A stretch of DNA of 64,000 bases from Candidatus Methylomirabilis sp. (lineage in GTDB: Bacteria; Methylomirabilota; Methylomirabilia; Methylomirabilales; Methylomirabilaceae). Positions within the stretch are counted from its first letter, which is position 1, and each line of letters begins with the position of its first letter. Positions 43,871 to 51,401 of this stretch are shown here, in pieces. The DNA is taken from contig NZ_JAQUOY010000001.1 in NCBI RefSeq assembly GCF_028716865.1, positions 1 through 64,000 of the forward strand. Reading direction: 5' to 3'. The notes under the pieces were generated by a model that saw nothing but the letters and a program-made list of their open reading frames with translations, did not search any database and was not told the origin of the DNA. The translations under genes were made by a program, and so were the position numbers.

Positions 43871-44112
43871 ATGATCAAGGAACGCATGCCTCGGTTACAG
43901 ACCGACCAAGCGGCAGCGCGTATTGGGATACTCATAGTTTCGTGGAGGTCGCTCAGGACACCACAGAGGCCACCATCCGCTTCGTCAGGCGGCCCAAGCA
44001 GGCGATCAGCATTCGGCTCGATCCTGAGCGCCAAGCTAGAGGCGATAGCAGGGGCCAACTTCTATTGAAAAAGGGAATGCGATGGAGCAAGTCAGCCAAG
44101 CGGACATCCTGA
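43871..44112 (+). pseudogene. Frameshifted CopG/BrnA-like antitoxin
   Basis: ATG 43871 opens MIKERMPRLQTDQAAAR. A single-base loss near 43920 breaks the frame. The next frame continues the expected protein: YWDTHSFVEVAQDTTEATIR, then FVRRPKQAISIRLDPE, the typical middle and strand of CopG-type antitoxins. The C-terminal helix is also diverged (RQARGDSRGQLLL). It follows the RelE toxin by 17 bases and runs into the next gene. Confidence 0.7.
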
Positions 44113-44432
44113 ACAAAGATCCTTCTCTGGCAGAGATCGTGAGACGGCTGGTGCAGGCCTATCGGCCGGAGCGGATCTACCTTTTCGGATCTATGGCCCG
44201 CGGTGATGCAGGACCAGACAGCGACTACGACCTGCTGGTTGTCGTCTCCGATGACGCTTCGATGGAGCGACGAGACAGCGATTTGGCCTATCGGACGCTG
44301 CGCGGAACCGGGATCGGCGCTGATGTCGTCGTCTGGACCCATTCGCGTTTTGAGCGGCGCAAGCACGTTGTGTGTTCGCTTCCGGCCACGGTTCTTCGCG
44401 AGGGAAGGTTGCTCCATGCCTTGCGACCCTGA
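44082..44432 (+). CDS. MNT-type minimal nucleotidyltransferase
   Basis: A 116-residue DNA-polymerase-beta-like nucleotidyltransferase. The active-site signature GSMARGDAGPDSDYDLLVVV has GS then D-x-D with family spacing. MNT proteins pair with HEPN proteins as toxin-antitoxin systems in which MNT AMPylates HEPN. The HEPN gene starts inside its 3' end but is truncated, so this antitoxin may be an orphan. Confidence 0.82.
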   Translation: MEQVSQADILNKDPSLAEIVRRLVQAYRPERIYLFGSMARGDAGPDSDYDLLVVVSDDASMERRDSDLAYRTLRGTGIGADVVVWTHSRFERRKHVVCSLPATVLREGRLLHALRP

Positions 44433-44625
44433 GCTTGTTGCAGAAACCCGTTCGTGGTTTGTGAAGGCTGCGCAGGACCTGGGTGCTGCGGCTCACGAGT
44501 TCACGGCGGAACCCCCCTTTCTCGCTGACATTGTCTTCCATGCTCAGCAGGTCGCGGAGAAGAGTTTTAAGGGTTTCTTGACACGTCCAGCTACGTGTTG
44601 GATATTGCGGCCAATTCAGTTCTGA
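44416..44625 (+). pseudogene. Truncated HEPN-domain toxin
   Basis: ATG 44416 overlaps the MNT gene by 17 bases. The 69 residues read AETRSWFVKAAQDLGAAAHEF, then IVFHAQQVAEKSFKGFL, the first two helices of a HEPN domain. The frame then changes character (TRPATCWILRPIQF) and stops. The catalytic R-x4-6-H motif, expected further on, is missing, so the ribonuclease activity should be lost. Confidence 0.75.
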
Positions 44626-44736
44626 GTAGCCTGGCAGTCTTAGAAGATAGGCTGCCGACATTTGTAGCCGTCTGAACCGGCTCACTGATAGTTGGCGGGC
44701 CAGGGTAATCGTGAATATCGCTGAGGTCGGCGTGAG

Positions 44737-45120
44737 ATGCGTGAGTTAGGGAGCGTCCTACTTGTGGGAACCGGTGGCTTTATCGGTACCGTCGGGCGGT
44801 ATCTACTGGGTGGCTGGATTCATCGATTAGTTCCCATGGCGTCATTCCCGGTCGGCACCCTCTGTGTGAACCTCTCAGGCTGCTTCTTGATCGGACTGTT
44901 GGGCGGTCTTAGCGAGTCTCGTCAGGTGTTCGGGCCGGAGCTTCGCACATTTATCTTCATCGGGATTTTGGGCGGTTTTACGACCTTCTCGAGCTTTGCG
45001 TATGAAACACTCGCTCTCGCCAGGGACGCCGAATTCGTCCGTGCGTTGGCGAATATCGGAGGGCAGCTCATCGGCGGCCTGGCGGCTGCCTGGGTGGGCT
45101 TTACGCTTGTCCGAGGATAA
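44737..45120 (+). CDS. crcB: Fluoride channel CrcB/Fluc
   Basis: A 127-residue four-helix membrane protein that exports fluoride as a dual-topology dimer. Conserved residues: GGFIGTVGRYLLG at the start, FPVGTLCVNLSGCFLIG with the pore Asn, and the GFTTFSSFAYE motif with the Phe box and central sodium-binding region. It is followed five bases later by a DUF190 gene, a common pairing. No fluoride riboswitch was recognised upstream. Confidence 0.95.
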   Translation: MRELGSVLLVGTGGFIGTVGRYLLGGWIHRLVPMASFPVGTLCVNLSGCFLIGLLGGLSESRQVFGPELRTFIFIGILGGFTTFSSFAYETLALARDAEFVRALANIGGQLIGGLAAAWVGFTLVRG

Positions 45121-45125
45121 ATGCG

Positions 45126-45470
45126 ATGATACTTCCCCGTGAGGGTCACCTGCTCCGAATCTTCGTCGGCGAATCCGATAAGTACGAAGGCCTCCCCCTC
45201 TTCGAGTGGATTGTCCGCAAGGCGCGCGAGCACGGCCTAGCCGGCGCCACGGCGCTTCGGGGTCTCGAAGGGTTTGGGGCGCACAGTCGACTGCATACTG
45301 CGAAGGTCCTGCGCCTCTCATCCGATCTGCCCATCATCGTTGAGATCGTTGATACCATTGACAAGATCGAGGCGTTTCTACCGGTCGTCGACGCGGCCAT
45401 TCAGGAGGGCATGGCGACCATCGAGAAGGTCGATGTACGCTTCTATCGAAGCAGGACTGATGGTAGATAA
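45126..45470 (+). CDS. DUF190 family protein
   Basis: A 114-residue protein of the DUF190/PII-like fold. It has RIFVGESDKYEGLPLFEWIVRKA, GLAGATALRGLEGFG and LPIIVEIVDTIDKIEAFLP, all typical. DUF190 genes very often follow crcB; the protein may bind a small ligand or regulate the channel, but no function is established. ATG 45126 is used; ATG 45121 is out of frame. Confidence 0.9.
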   Translation: MILPREGHLLRIFVGESDKYEGLPLFEWIVRKAREHGLAGATALRGLEGFGAHSRLHTAKVLRLSSDLPIIVEIVDTIDKIEAFLPVVDAAIQEGMATIEKVDVRFYRSRTDGR

Positions 45471-45495
45471 TACCAGACTATCGAGCCTGACCGGC

Positions 45496-46248
45496 TTAAT
45501 TGGCCCGTTGGAACTGAAGGTCGGCGAACGACGCCTGGGCAGTTGACTTTGTGTGCTGGGAATTGATCCAGATGGCGACACGCCCCACCTTGGGAAGTGA
45601 GTTCTGCCCGAAAAGCCGCACGTAGTCCTCGGCAACATTTCGACGCTCCTGGACCCATTTACCCAACTGCTGTTTTCCGCTCCGCAGGACCATGACCTTG
45701 ATAGGGGTGACGGGGGAATAGCCGTCGGCCGTCGTTCCTGCGGGGGCATTACTGTCCCAGAGGTAACCGAGCATGGGGCTTCGCAGTCTGATAAGCGAGT
45801 TTGGGAAGATGACGTAGATCTGAGCGGCCTGATCGTTTTTACTCTTTTCGCGAACGTCACCTGCCAGAGGAAGGCGATCCACCTTCCACCGCCAGGTCAG
45901 TATCGGAAACTCTTTCAGGTCCACCTCTACTGACTTGTGCAGCCCAAAAGAGCTTTCTTCGCTCACGAGGCGGATGCCGAATTGACCATCCTTCAGAGGA
46001 TCGAGCTTGATTTGATGATGGTTCTGAAAGGTTTCCAGGTCCCAGCCGACCGGGATCCCCTTCTCATCCATCGTCCCGCTGATGGGCAGGGGAATACTCG
46101 CCGGGTTGGGGGTGTGCTTTGCTGCAAACGTCATCGATACAAGTCCTAACAGTATCACTGCAAGACCGACGAGCGCAGGCAAGAACCGATGACGCGCCCC
46201 GCGTTTTGGGCAGCCCAATGTTGTTGAGGTGGTGGGAATGTGTAACAT
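45496..46248 (-). CDS. DUF3047 family secreted protein
   Basis: A 250-residue protein with a long basic start and one hydrophobic segment (residues ~24-40, FLPALVGLAVILLGLVSMTF) before AAK, so exported or membrane-anchored. The body has LTWRWKVDRLPLAGDVREKSKNDQAAQIYVIF and the late VGRVAIWINSQHTKS segment characteristic of DUF3047, a beta-sandwich family of unknown role. ATG 46248 with GAGGAGG upstream is preferred over the start at 46332. Confidence 0.8.
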   Translation of the reverse strand: MLHIPTTSTTLGCPKRGARHRFLPALVGLAVILLGLVSMTFAAKHTPNPASIPLPISGTMDEKGIPVGWDLETFQNHHQIKLDPLKDGQFGIRLVSEESSFGLHKSVEVDLKEFPILTWRWKVDRLPLAGDVREKSKNDQAAQIYVIFPNSLIRLRSPMLGYLWDSNAPAGTTADGYSPVTPIKVMVLRSGKQQLGKWVQERRNVAEDYVRLFGQNSLPKVGRVAIWINSQHTKSTAQASFADLQFQRAN

Positions 46249-46636
46249 GCTCAACTCAGCCTCCTCGCCTGGGTATGGCATCCAGGCCCGGTGACGCTGT
46301 ATTAGCGCTAATCGGCAATCAGCGGTCGGCATTCAGATGTTCCTGGTAGGCTGGCCATTGCACGCCGATGGCTGATGCTTATCTTCAGAAGAAATGCATA
46401 CTATGATAATTTAGCCATGATTTCGGTACAAGAGTTTTCTTCGGGCAGTGTAGAACGGATAGTGACTCCAGATGGTAGCGGTAGAGGGCGGGGGCGCTCA
46501 GGGTCAGGACCAAGAGCAGACCAAGACCTCGATCAGGAAACGATAGGAAACGATTGACAACTCTGGGAGCGTATGTAATTCTACCAGCCGGTCAGTTGCT
46601 TCGCCAGCGTGCTGAGAATCTCTCCTGGAGCAGAGA
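46249..46636. other. Intergenic region upstream of the mla operon
   Basis: About 390 bases between the DUF3047 gene (minus) and mlaE (plus). I see no gene. A tandem decamer and a possible promoter at 46535-46581 are noted separately. Confidence 0.4.
46535..46581 (+). promoter_or_regulatory. Tandem decamer and possible promoter before mlaE
   Basis: AGGAAACGAT occurs twice in direct tandem (46535-46544, 46545-46554). The second copy abuts TTGACA (46554-46559); TAATTC (46576-46581) follows after 16 bases as a weak -10. Direct repeats touching a -35 are a usual place for activator binding. mlaE starts at 46637. Confidence 0.4.
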
Positions 46637-47407
46637 ATGCAGAACCCGTTGGAGGCCGTCGGACGCGCGGTTCTCAAGCAAGTTCAAGCCATGGGGCGTA
46701 TGGCCATCTTCTTGGGTTCCACTGGTTTCTGGGCGGTCCGGCCACCGTTGAAGTTCAGGCGTATTGTCAGTCAGGTCCATTTTATCGGGGTGAAGTCAGG
46801 CTCTATTATTCTTCTCACCGCGGGCTTCAGCGGAATGGTCCTTGGGCTTCAGGGGTACTATACGCTCCGAAAGTTCGGATCCGAGGCCCTGCTCGGTCCG
46901 GCCGTCGGCCTGAGCCTGATCCGCGAGTTGGGACCGGTGATGGCCGCCCTGATGGTGACGGCGCGAGCCGGATCGGCCTCCGCTGCGGAGATCGGCATCA
47001 TGAGGATTACCGAGCAGATCGACGCGCTGGAGGCGATGGCCGTGAATCCCATGAAATATCTGGTGGTTCCTAAGGTGATCGCGGGATTGATTGCGATTCC
47101 TCTCCTCACAGCCATCTTCGATGTGGTTGGGATCTATGGCGGCTACCTTGTTGGGGTGAAGCTTCTCGGTGTCGGCGCCGGCACCTATTTTTCCGAGATG
47201 CGGAACATGGTGGAGATAAGTGATATACGGGGCGGCTTCCTGAAGTCGGTGAGCTTCGGCCTCATTGTCACGTGGGTGTGCACATATAAGGGGTTTTATA
47301 CTGGATATGGAGCCGAGGGCGTGGGAAAGGCGACAACGGAGGCTGTCGTCCTTTCGTCGGTTCTGATTCTGATCTGGAACTACTTTATGACCGCCGTTCT
47401 GTTTTAA
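46637..47407 (+). CDS. mlaE: MlaE family ABC transporter permease
   Basis: A 256-residue inner-membrane permease of the MCE/Mla phospholipid transport system. It has about five or six membrane helices, with GMVLGLQGYYTLRKFGSEALLG, RELGPVMAALMVTARAGSASAAEIG and RITEQIDALEAMAVNPMKYLVVPK typical of MlaE/YrbE. CTGGAG precedes ATG 46637. It is the first gene of a cluster that continues with the ATPase, MCE protein, TolC-like channel and MlaC. Confidence 0.95.
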   Translation: MQNPLEAVGRAVLKQVQAMGRMAIFLGSTGFWAVRPPLKFRRIVSQVHFIGVKSGSIILLTAGFSGMVLGLQGYYTLRKFGSEALLGPAVGLSLIRELGPVMAALMVTARAGSASAAEIGIMRITEQIDALEAMAVNPMKYLVVPKVIAGLIAIPLLTAIFDVVGIYGGYLVGVKLLGVGAGTYFSEMRNMVEISDIRGGFLKSVSFGLIVTWVCTYKGFYTGYGAEGVGKATTEAVVLSSVLILIWNYFMTAVLF

Positions 47408-47412
47408 AATGA

Positions 47413-48159
47413 ATGATCCAGATCATTGATCTTTACAAAAGCTTTGCGCAACAACAGGTACTCAGAGGGGTCAATCTGACTATTCCCAAAGGTCAGGTTA
47501 CGGCCATTATTGGACGGAGCGGAGGCGGAAAAAGCGTGCTGCTCAAGCACCTTATCGGCCTTATGCGACCGGATAGCGGTCAGGTGCTGGTCGACGGCAC
47601 TGACCTTGGCCGGCTCCGCGGGAAGGCCCTGGATCTGGTGCGCGAAAAGTTCGGCGTCCTGTTTCAGGGGGGCGCCTTGTTTGACTCGCTAACGGTGTTC
47701 GATAATGTAGCCTTCCCACTTCGGGAAAAGACCAAGCTATCAGAAGGCGAGATTGCTCGGCGCTCAATGCAGCGGCTGGAGGCCGTAGGGCTTGCTGATA
47801 TGGCGCACAAATATCCCGCAGAACTCAGCGGGGGAATGAGGAAGCGGGCAGCCCTGGCCCGAGCGCTGGTCCATGATCCGGAGATCATCCTGTTTGACGA
47901 GCCGACGACGGGCCTGGATCCGATCCTGCTGAATTCCATTCACCGCCTGATTCTGGATGCCCATAAGCGCTTCGGATTTACCGCGGTCGTAGTCAGCCAC
48001 GAGATCCCTGAGATCTTCGACATCGCCAAGACGGTGGCGATGCTTCATGATGGGGTTATTGTAGAGCATAGCAGTCCGGAGGTGATCATGGCCTCCGCTA
48101 ATCCTGTTGTTCGGCAGTTCATCACCGGGGCCGGCAATGGTCAAACTGGTCCGGAGTAG
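47413..48159 (+). CDS. mlaF: MlaF family ABC transporter ATP-binding protein
   Basis: A 248-residue ATPase of the Mla system. Walker A GRSGGGKS, Q-loop FQGGALFDSLTVFDNV, signature LSGGMRKRAALARAL, Walker B IILFDEPTTGLDP and the switch His in VVVSHEIPE are all intact. It starts five bases after mlaE. No Shine-Dalgarno is visible, so coupling with mlaE is probable. Confidence 0.95.
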   Translation: MIQIIDLYKSFAQQQVLRGVNLTIPKGQVTAIIGRSGGGKSVLLKHLIGLMRPDSGQVLVDGTDLGRLRGKALDLVREKFGVLFQGGALFDSLTVFDNVAFPLREKTKLSEGEIARRSMQRLEAVGLADMAHKYPAELSGGMRKRAALARALVHDPEIILFDEPTTGLDPILLNSIHRLILDAHKRFGFTAVVVSHEIPEIFDIAKTVAMLHDGVIVEHSSPEVIMASANPVVRQFITGAGNGQTGPE

Positions 48160-48233
48160 GCCAAGCGATCCATCGTGAGGGGCCGGAAAATGTTGATAGA
48201 ATACCGAACAGTTCAAGACAGAGAGCGAGATCA

Positions 48234-48674
48234 ATGAAGCGACTGACCATGGAAACGCTGGTCGGGCTATTCGTGGTGGTAGGAATCATGAGCCTGGCTT
48301 GGCTCTCGATCAGACTCGGTAAGCTTGAGGTTATCAGCGAGCGAGGGTATACTGTCCTGGCCGAGTTCGACTCGGTCGCAGGCCTGAAGAATGGGGCCGT
48401 AGTCGAGATTGCCGGGGTCGAGGTGGGCCGTGTGAAAGCGATCGGGTTGGAGAAATTTCGAGCCGTCGTTGCCATGAATATTGACCCCGGTGTCGCGCTT
48501 CAGGATGACGCGATCGTCTCGATCCGGACAAAGGGACTGATCGGCGAAAAGTATGTCCGGATCACGCCCGGGGGTTCCGATAAGCTGATCCAGCCAGGCG
48601 GTAAGCTCCGAGATACCGAAGACCCTATAGATTTAGAGCATCTCATCTCGAATTATATTTTTGGCAAGCTCTAG
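48234..48674 (+). CDS. mlaD: MlaD-like MCE domain protein
   Basis: A 146-residue membrane-anchored MCE protein: one N-terminal helix (ETLVGLFVVVGIMSLAWLSI) and one MCE domain (YTVLAEFDSVAGLKNGAVVEIAGVEVGRV). It forms the periplasmic hexameric ring that carries lipid between permease and partner. The length is normal for single-MCE MlaD. It lies 74 bases after mlaF, within the same cluster. Confidence 0.95.
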   Translation: MKRLTMETLVGLFVVVGIMSLAWLSIRLGKLEVISERGYTVLAEFDSVAGLKNGAVVEIAGVEVGRVKAIGLEKFRAVVAMNIDPGVALQDDAIVSIRTKGLIGEKYVRITPGGSDKLIQPGGKLRDTEDPIDLEHLISNYIFGKL

Positions 48675-48730
48675 GCGGAAGAGATAACCTGCGAGATTAC
48701 GTAGAACTGCCGCTCTCGAAGGAGGCGCCC

Positions 48731-50128
48731 ATGATGATGAATGCAGGCCGAGTGAGACACGCGCGTTGGATCGTGCTGCCCCTGGCGCTCATGACAACGG
48801 TAGCTGCCGGGCAGCCGACGTCGGCGCAACCGCCGGAACCGAAGGCCGTCTACACCCTGAAAGATCTGATCGGGCGTACCCTGGCCACAAGCCCTGAGAT
48901 CCGTCAGATGCAGAGAGGCGCCGAGGCGGCGATGGCGAAGAAGGATCAGGCCGATGCCGGCCGGTTTCCGCAGATCGAGGTGACTGCGATCGTGGGGCCG
49001 TCGTCTCGCGCCCGCGGCACCGTTGAGGGGGGGTCTCCGGACAGAAAGGACAGACCCACTGTCAACAATGTGTTCGAGCGGGTCGAGATGAAGCTGGTCC
49101 AACCCCTCTATACGTTCGGAAAGCTGACGGGTTTTCGTACGGCTGCGGAAGAGGGGGTGAAGGTCGAGAAGGCAAAGGTGGAGGAGAAGACCGCGGATCT
49201 GATCCTGCGGGTCAAGGAGCTATATTACAGCCGACTGCTGGCGAGCGATATGCTTGGGTTGATTGATGAGATCACTGAGGATCTCGACAAAGCGATCGAG
49301 AAGACGCAACGACAGCTCAAGGCTGAGGTGCCGGGCGCTGACGAGATGGATCTGTACAAGTTGAAGGCGTTCCGCGGTGAGGTCTTGAAGAACCGGGAAG
49401 AGGCCCAAAAAGGGTTCGATCTGGCCACGGGCGCCCTGATGTTCTACGCAGGTCTTGATCGCACGCAACCGTTCGATCTGGACACGATAGGGTTGGAGGT
49501 CGCCGCCAAGGAGGTGGAGCCGGTAGATCGGGGAATGGGCACGGCGCTGGAGCTACGCCCGGAGATGACCCAGGTGCGGGCGGGGCTCAAGGCCATGGAA
49601 GCGCTAGTCAAGGCAGAGGAGAGCAACCTGTATCCCCAGTTCTTCGTCGCAGTTGACGGCGTATACGCCCAGGCGGGCAATCGAACCCGGCAGCAGAACC
49701 CCTTCGCCTTTGATCCGCTGAACGATCGCTATACGGTGGTTGTTCTTGGCTTCAAGTACGACCTTGACTTCGGGATCACCCGAGGCAAGATCCGGGCGGC
49801 TCAGGCAGAGCACCTCAAAGTTGGTGAGACGAAGCAGTTTGCTGAACAGGGGATCCCATTACAGGTGCGTAAGGCTCATCGAGAGCTCGCTGAGGCGCAG
49901 GAGACGCTCAAGGCCACGGAGGACGGGTGGCGGAACGCAAAGAAATGGCTGGTGGCGGCTAAAGCGAACTATGACCTCGGGGTCGGGGAGTCCAGAGATC
50001 TGGGTCAAGCCGCAGAGGCGTACGCCAGGCTGCGGGCAGACAACTATAAGGCCATGTACAATTACAATCTTGCGCTTGCGAATATCGAGCATGCCACAGG
50101 TCGAGCGGTAAAGGAGGAGGCGAAGTGA
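48731..50128 (+). CDS. TolC-family outer membrane channel protein
   Basis: A 465-residue exported protein with a signal peptide (hydrophobic residues ~13-27, end near SAQPPEP) and two outer-membrane-efflux repeats of long helices (LKDLIGRTLATSPEIRQM; LGQAAEAYARLRADNYKAMYNYNLALANIE). TolC trimers span the outer membrane and periplasm. GGAGG before ATG 48731. Its place between mlaD and mlaC is notable: no MlaA is seen here, and this channel may be the outer-membrane end of the pathway. Confidence 0.88.
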   Translation: MMMNAGRVRHARWIVLPLALMTTVAAGQPTSAQPPEPKAVYTLKDLIGRTLATSPEIRQMQRGAEAAMAKKDQADAGRFPQIEVTAIVGPSSRARGTVEGGSPDRKDRPTVNNVFERVEMKLVQPLYTFGKLTGFRTAAEEGVKVEKAKVEEKTADLILRVKELYYSRLLASDMLGLIDEITEDLDKAIEKTQRQLKAEVPGADEMDLYKLKAFRGEVLKNREEAQKGFDLATGALMFYAGLDRTQPFDLDTIGLEVAAKEVEPVDRGMGTALELRPEMTQVRAGLKAMEALVKAEESNLYPQFFVAVDGVYAQAGNRTRQQNPFAFDPLNDRYTVVVLGFKYDLDFGITRGKIRAAQAEHLKVGETKQFAEQGIPLQVRKAHRELAEAQETLKATEDGWRNAKKWLVAAKANYDLGVGESRDLGQAAEAYARLRADNYKAMYNYNLALANIEHATGRAVKEEAK

Positions 50129-50790
50129 CCGCAAAGTATTCCGATGTCAGGTGCAGATGGAAGACGCTGGTGCTTGTCGGGGCAGTCGTGGGTATCTTGT
50201 GGACGCCGGGACTGAGCCTTGCCGGTTCGGCGACAGATCAGGTCAAGGGAACCGTTGACCAGGTGCTAAAGATCTTGACCGATCCGGCTCTCAAGAGTGC
50301 GCAAAAGACAAAGGAGCGACGGGCTAAGCTCCGCAAGACCGTGTTGGAGCGGTTTGATTTCTCTGAGATGTCCAAGCGCTCCATGGGCCTGTACTGGAAC
50401 GAGCGTACTTCAGAGGAGCGTACCAAGTTCGTTGGCCTGTTCACCGACCTGCTGGAGCGGGCCTATATCGACCGAGTTGAAGGGTACACGGGCGAGCAGA
50501 TCTTGTACCTGGAGGAGACGGCGGATGGCAATTATTCTGAGGTGCGGACGAAGATTGTGACTAAGCGAAACCAGGAAATTCCAATCTACTATCGTCTGCA
50601 GAAGGCCGACGCTAAATGGGAGGTCTATGACATTGTTGTCGAGGGTGTCAGCCTGGTGAATAACTATCGCACCCAGTTCAGCAAGATCATCCGCACTTCC
50701 TCCTACCAGGATCTTGTAAAGAAAATGCAGGCCAAAGTCGAGGGTGAGGAGGGGGCGGAGATTGGCGCTCCCAAGTCGAAGGTCCGGTGA
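50125..50790 (+). CDS. mlaC: MlaC/Ttg2D family periplasmic lipid-binding protein
   Basis: A 221-residue protein with an N-terminal signal peptide (TLVLVGAVVGILWTPGLSLAG) and an MlaC domain: RAKLRKTVLERFDFSEMSKRSMG and the late YDIVVEGVSLVNNYRTQFSKII. MlaC shuttles phospholipids across the periplasm. GTG 50125 overlaps the end of the TolC-like gene by four bases, which ties the two genes together translationally. Confidence 0.93.
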   Translation: MTAKYSDVRCRWKTLVLVGAVVGILWTPGLSLAGSATDQVKGTVDQVLKILTDPALKSAQKTKERRAKLRKTVLERFDFSEMSKRSMGLYWNERTSEERTKFVGLFTDLLERAYIDRVEGYTGEQILYLEETADGNYSEVRTKIVTKRNQEIPIYYRLQKADAKWEVYDIVVEGVSLVNNYRTQFSKIIRTSSYQDLVKKMQAKVEGEEGAEIGAPKSKVR

Positions 50791-50803
50791 AGAAGGAGTG
50801 GCT

Positions 50804-51019
50804 ATGGCGGGAGATGTGCAGAACCTTTATCATAAGATTACGATCTGGTGCGCCACTGGTCATCCAGCGTACCTCTCGCCGGACATGGCGAAAAGCTTCA
50901 GCGACTATCTGCTGAATTTCCTCAAATCGGCTGAGGGGGAGAGATTCCTGCGGACCCTGGGCTATATCCGGATAGTCGAATCAGCATCGGCCGGAGACAA
51001 GCAGAGCGGGGAGATCTGA
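50804..51019 (+). CDS. Small hypothetical protein at the end of the mla cluster
   Basis: A 71-residue protein, GAAGGAG upstream of ATG 50804. It has no membrane helix and reads DVQNLYHKITIWCATGHPAY and SFSDYLLNFLKSAEGERFLRTLGYIRIV. I do not recognise a family; it is not an obvious STAS protein, so it should not be called MlaB. Position suggests a link with the lipid-transport genes. Confidence 0.6.
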   Translation: MAGDVQNLYHKITIWCATGHPAYLSPDMAKSFSDYLLNFLKSAEGERFLRTLGYIRIVESASAGDKQSGEI

Positions 51020-51024
51020 TCGAC

Positions 51025-51255
51025 TTACTTTTTCCCCTCCCGCTGTAACTCCAGAAGGATCCCTTCGAGAGACTCCTTGGCGCGTCTCGCCTGCTCCACG
51101 TGGGGGCCCAGGAACTGGATCAGCTCATTCCGCATGGTCGGTCTCAGCGGCGTGAGGAAGCGCGCGATCCCTTGCAGCGCTCCGTCGATCGCCTCTACTG
51201 CGGCCCGTATCTGTTCCCGGATTGCCTCTTCTGCCTGTGATTGTCCCTCAACCAT
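51025..51255 (-). CDS. Small helical hypothetical protein
   Basis: A 76-residue acidic-basic protein, entirely helical by pattern (EEAIREQIRAAVEAIDGALQGIARFL and EQARRAKESLEGILLELQRE). AAAGGAG lies upstream of ATG 51255, so it is probably expressed. It is convergent with the mla cluster and divergent from the helicase gene. No function assigned. Confidence 0.6.
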   Translation of the reverse strand: MVEGQSQAEEAIREQIRAAVEAIDGALQGIARFLTPLRPTMRNELIQFLGPHVEQARRAKESLEGILLELQREGKK

Positions 51256-51401
51256 GTTGATCTCCTTTCTGCCTCTTCACCCTATTCAGCGCTTTCACTG
51301 ACCAGCTTACACGACGCACCCTCCCGGAGCAAGGGGATCACTCGAGACGAGCCGAGGTAGTTGAAGGGACGGGGGCAATCTGCTATCCTTGACAACAAAA
51401 G

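Noticed and set aside
43757-44068. 103-codon frame overlapping the RelE gene and the broken antitoxin
   Set aside because: Its first part is out of frame with the RelE toxin; only the section after 43871 has antitoxin character and that is frameshifted.
44626-44736. Fluoride riboswitch before crcB
   Set aside because: I looked for the conserved crcB-motif core and pseudoknot and could not find it.
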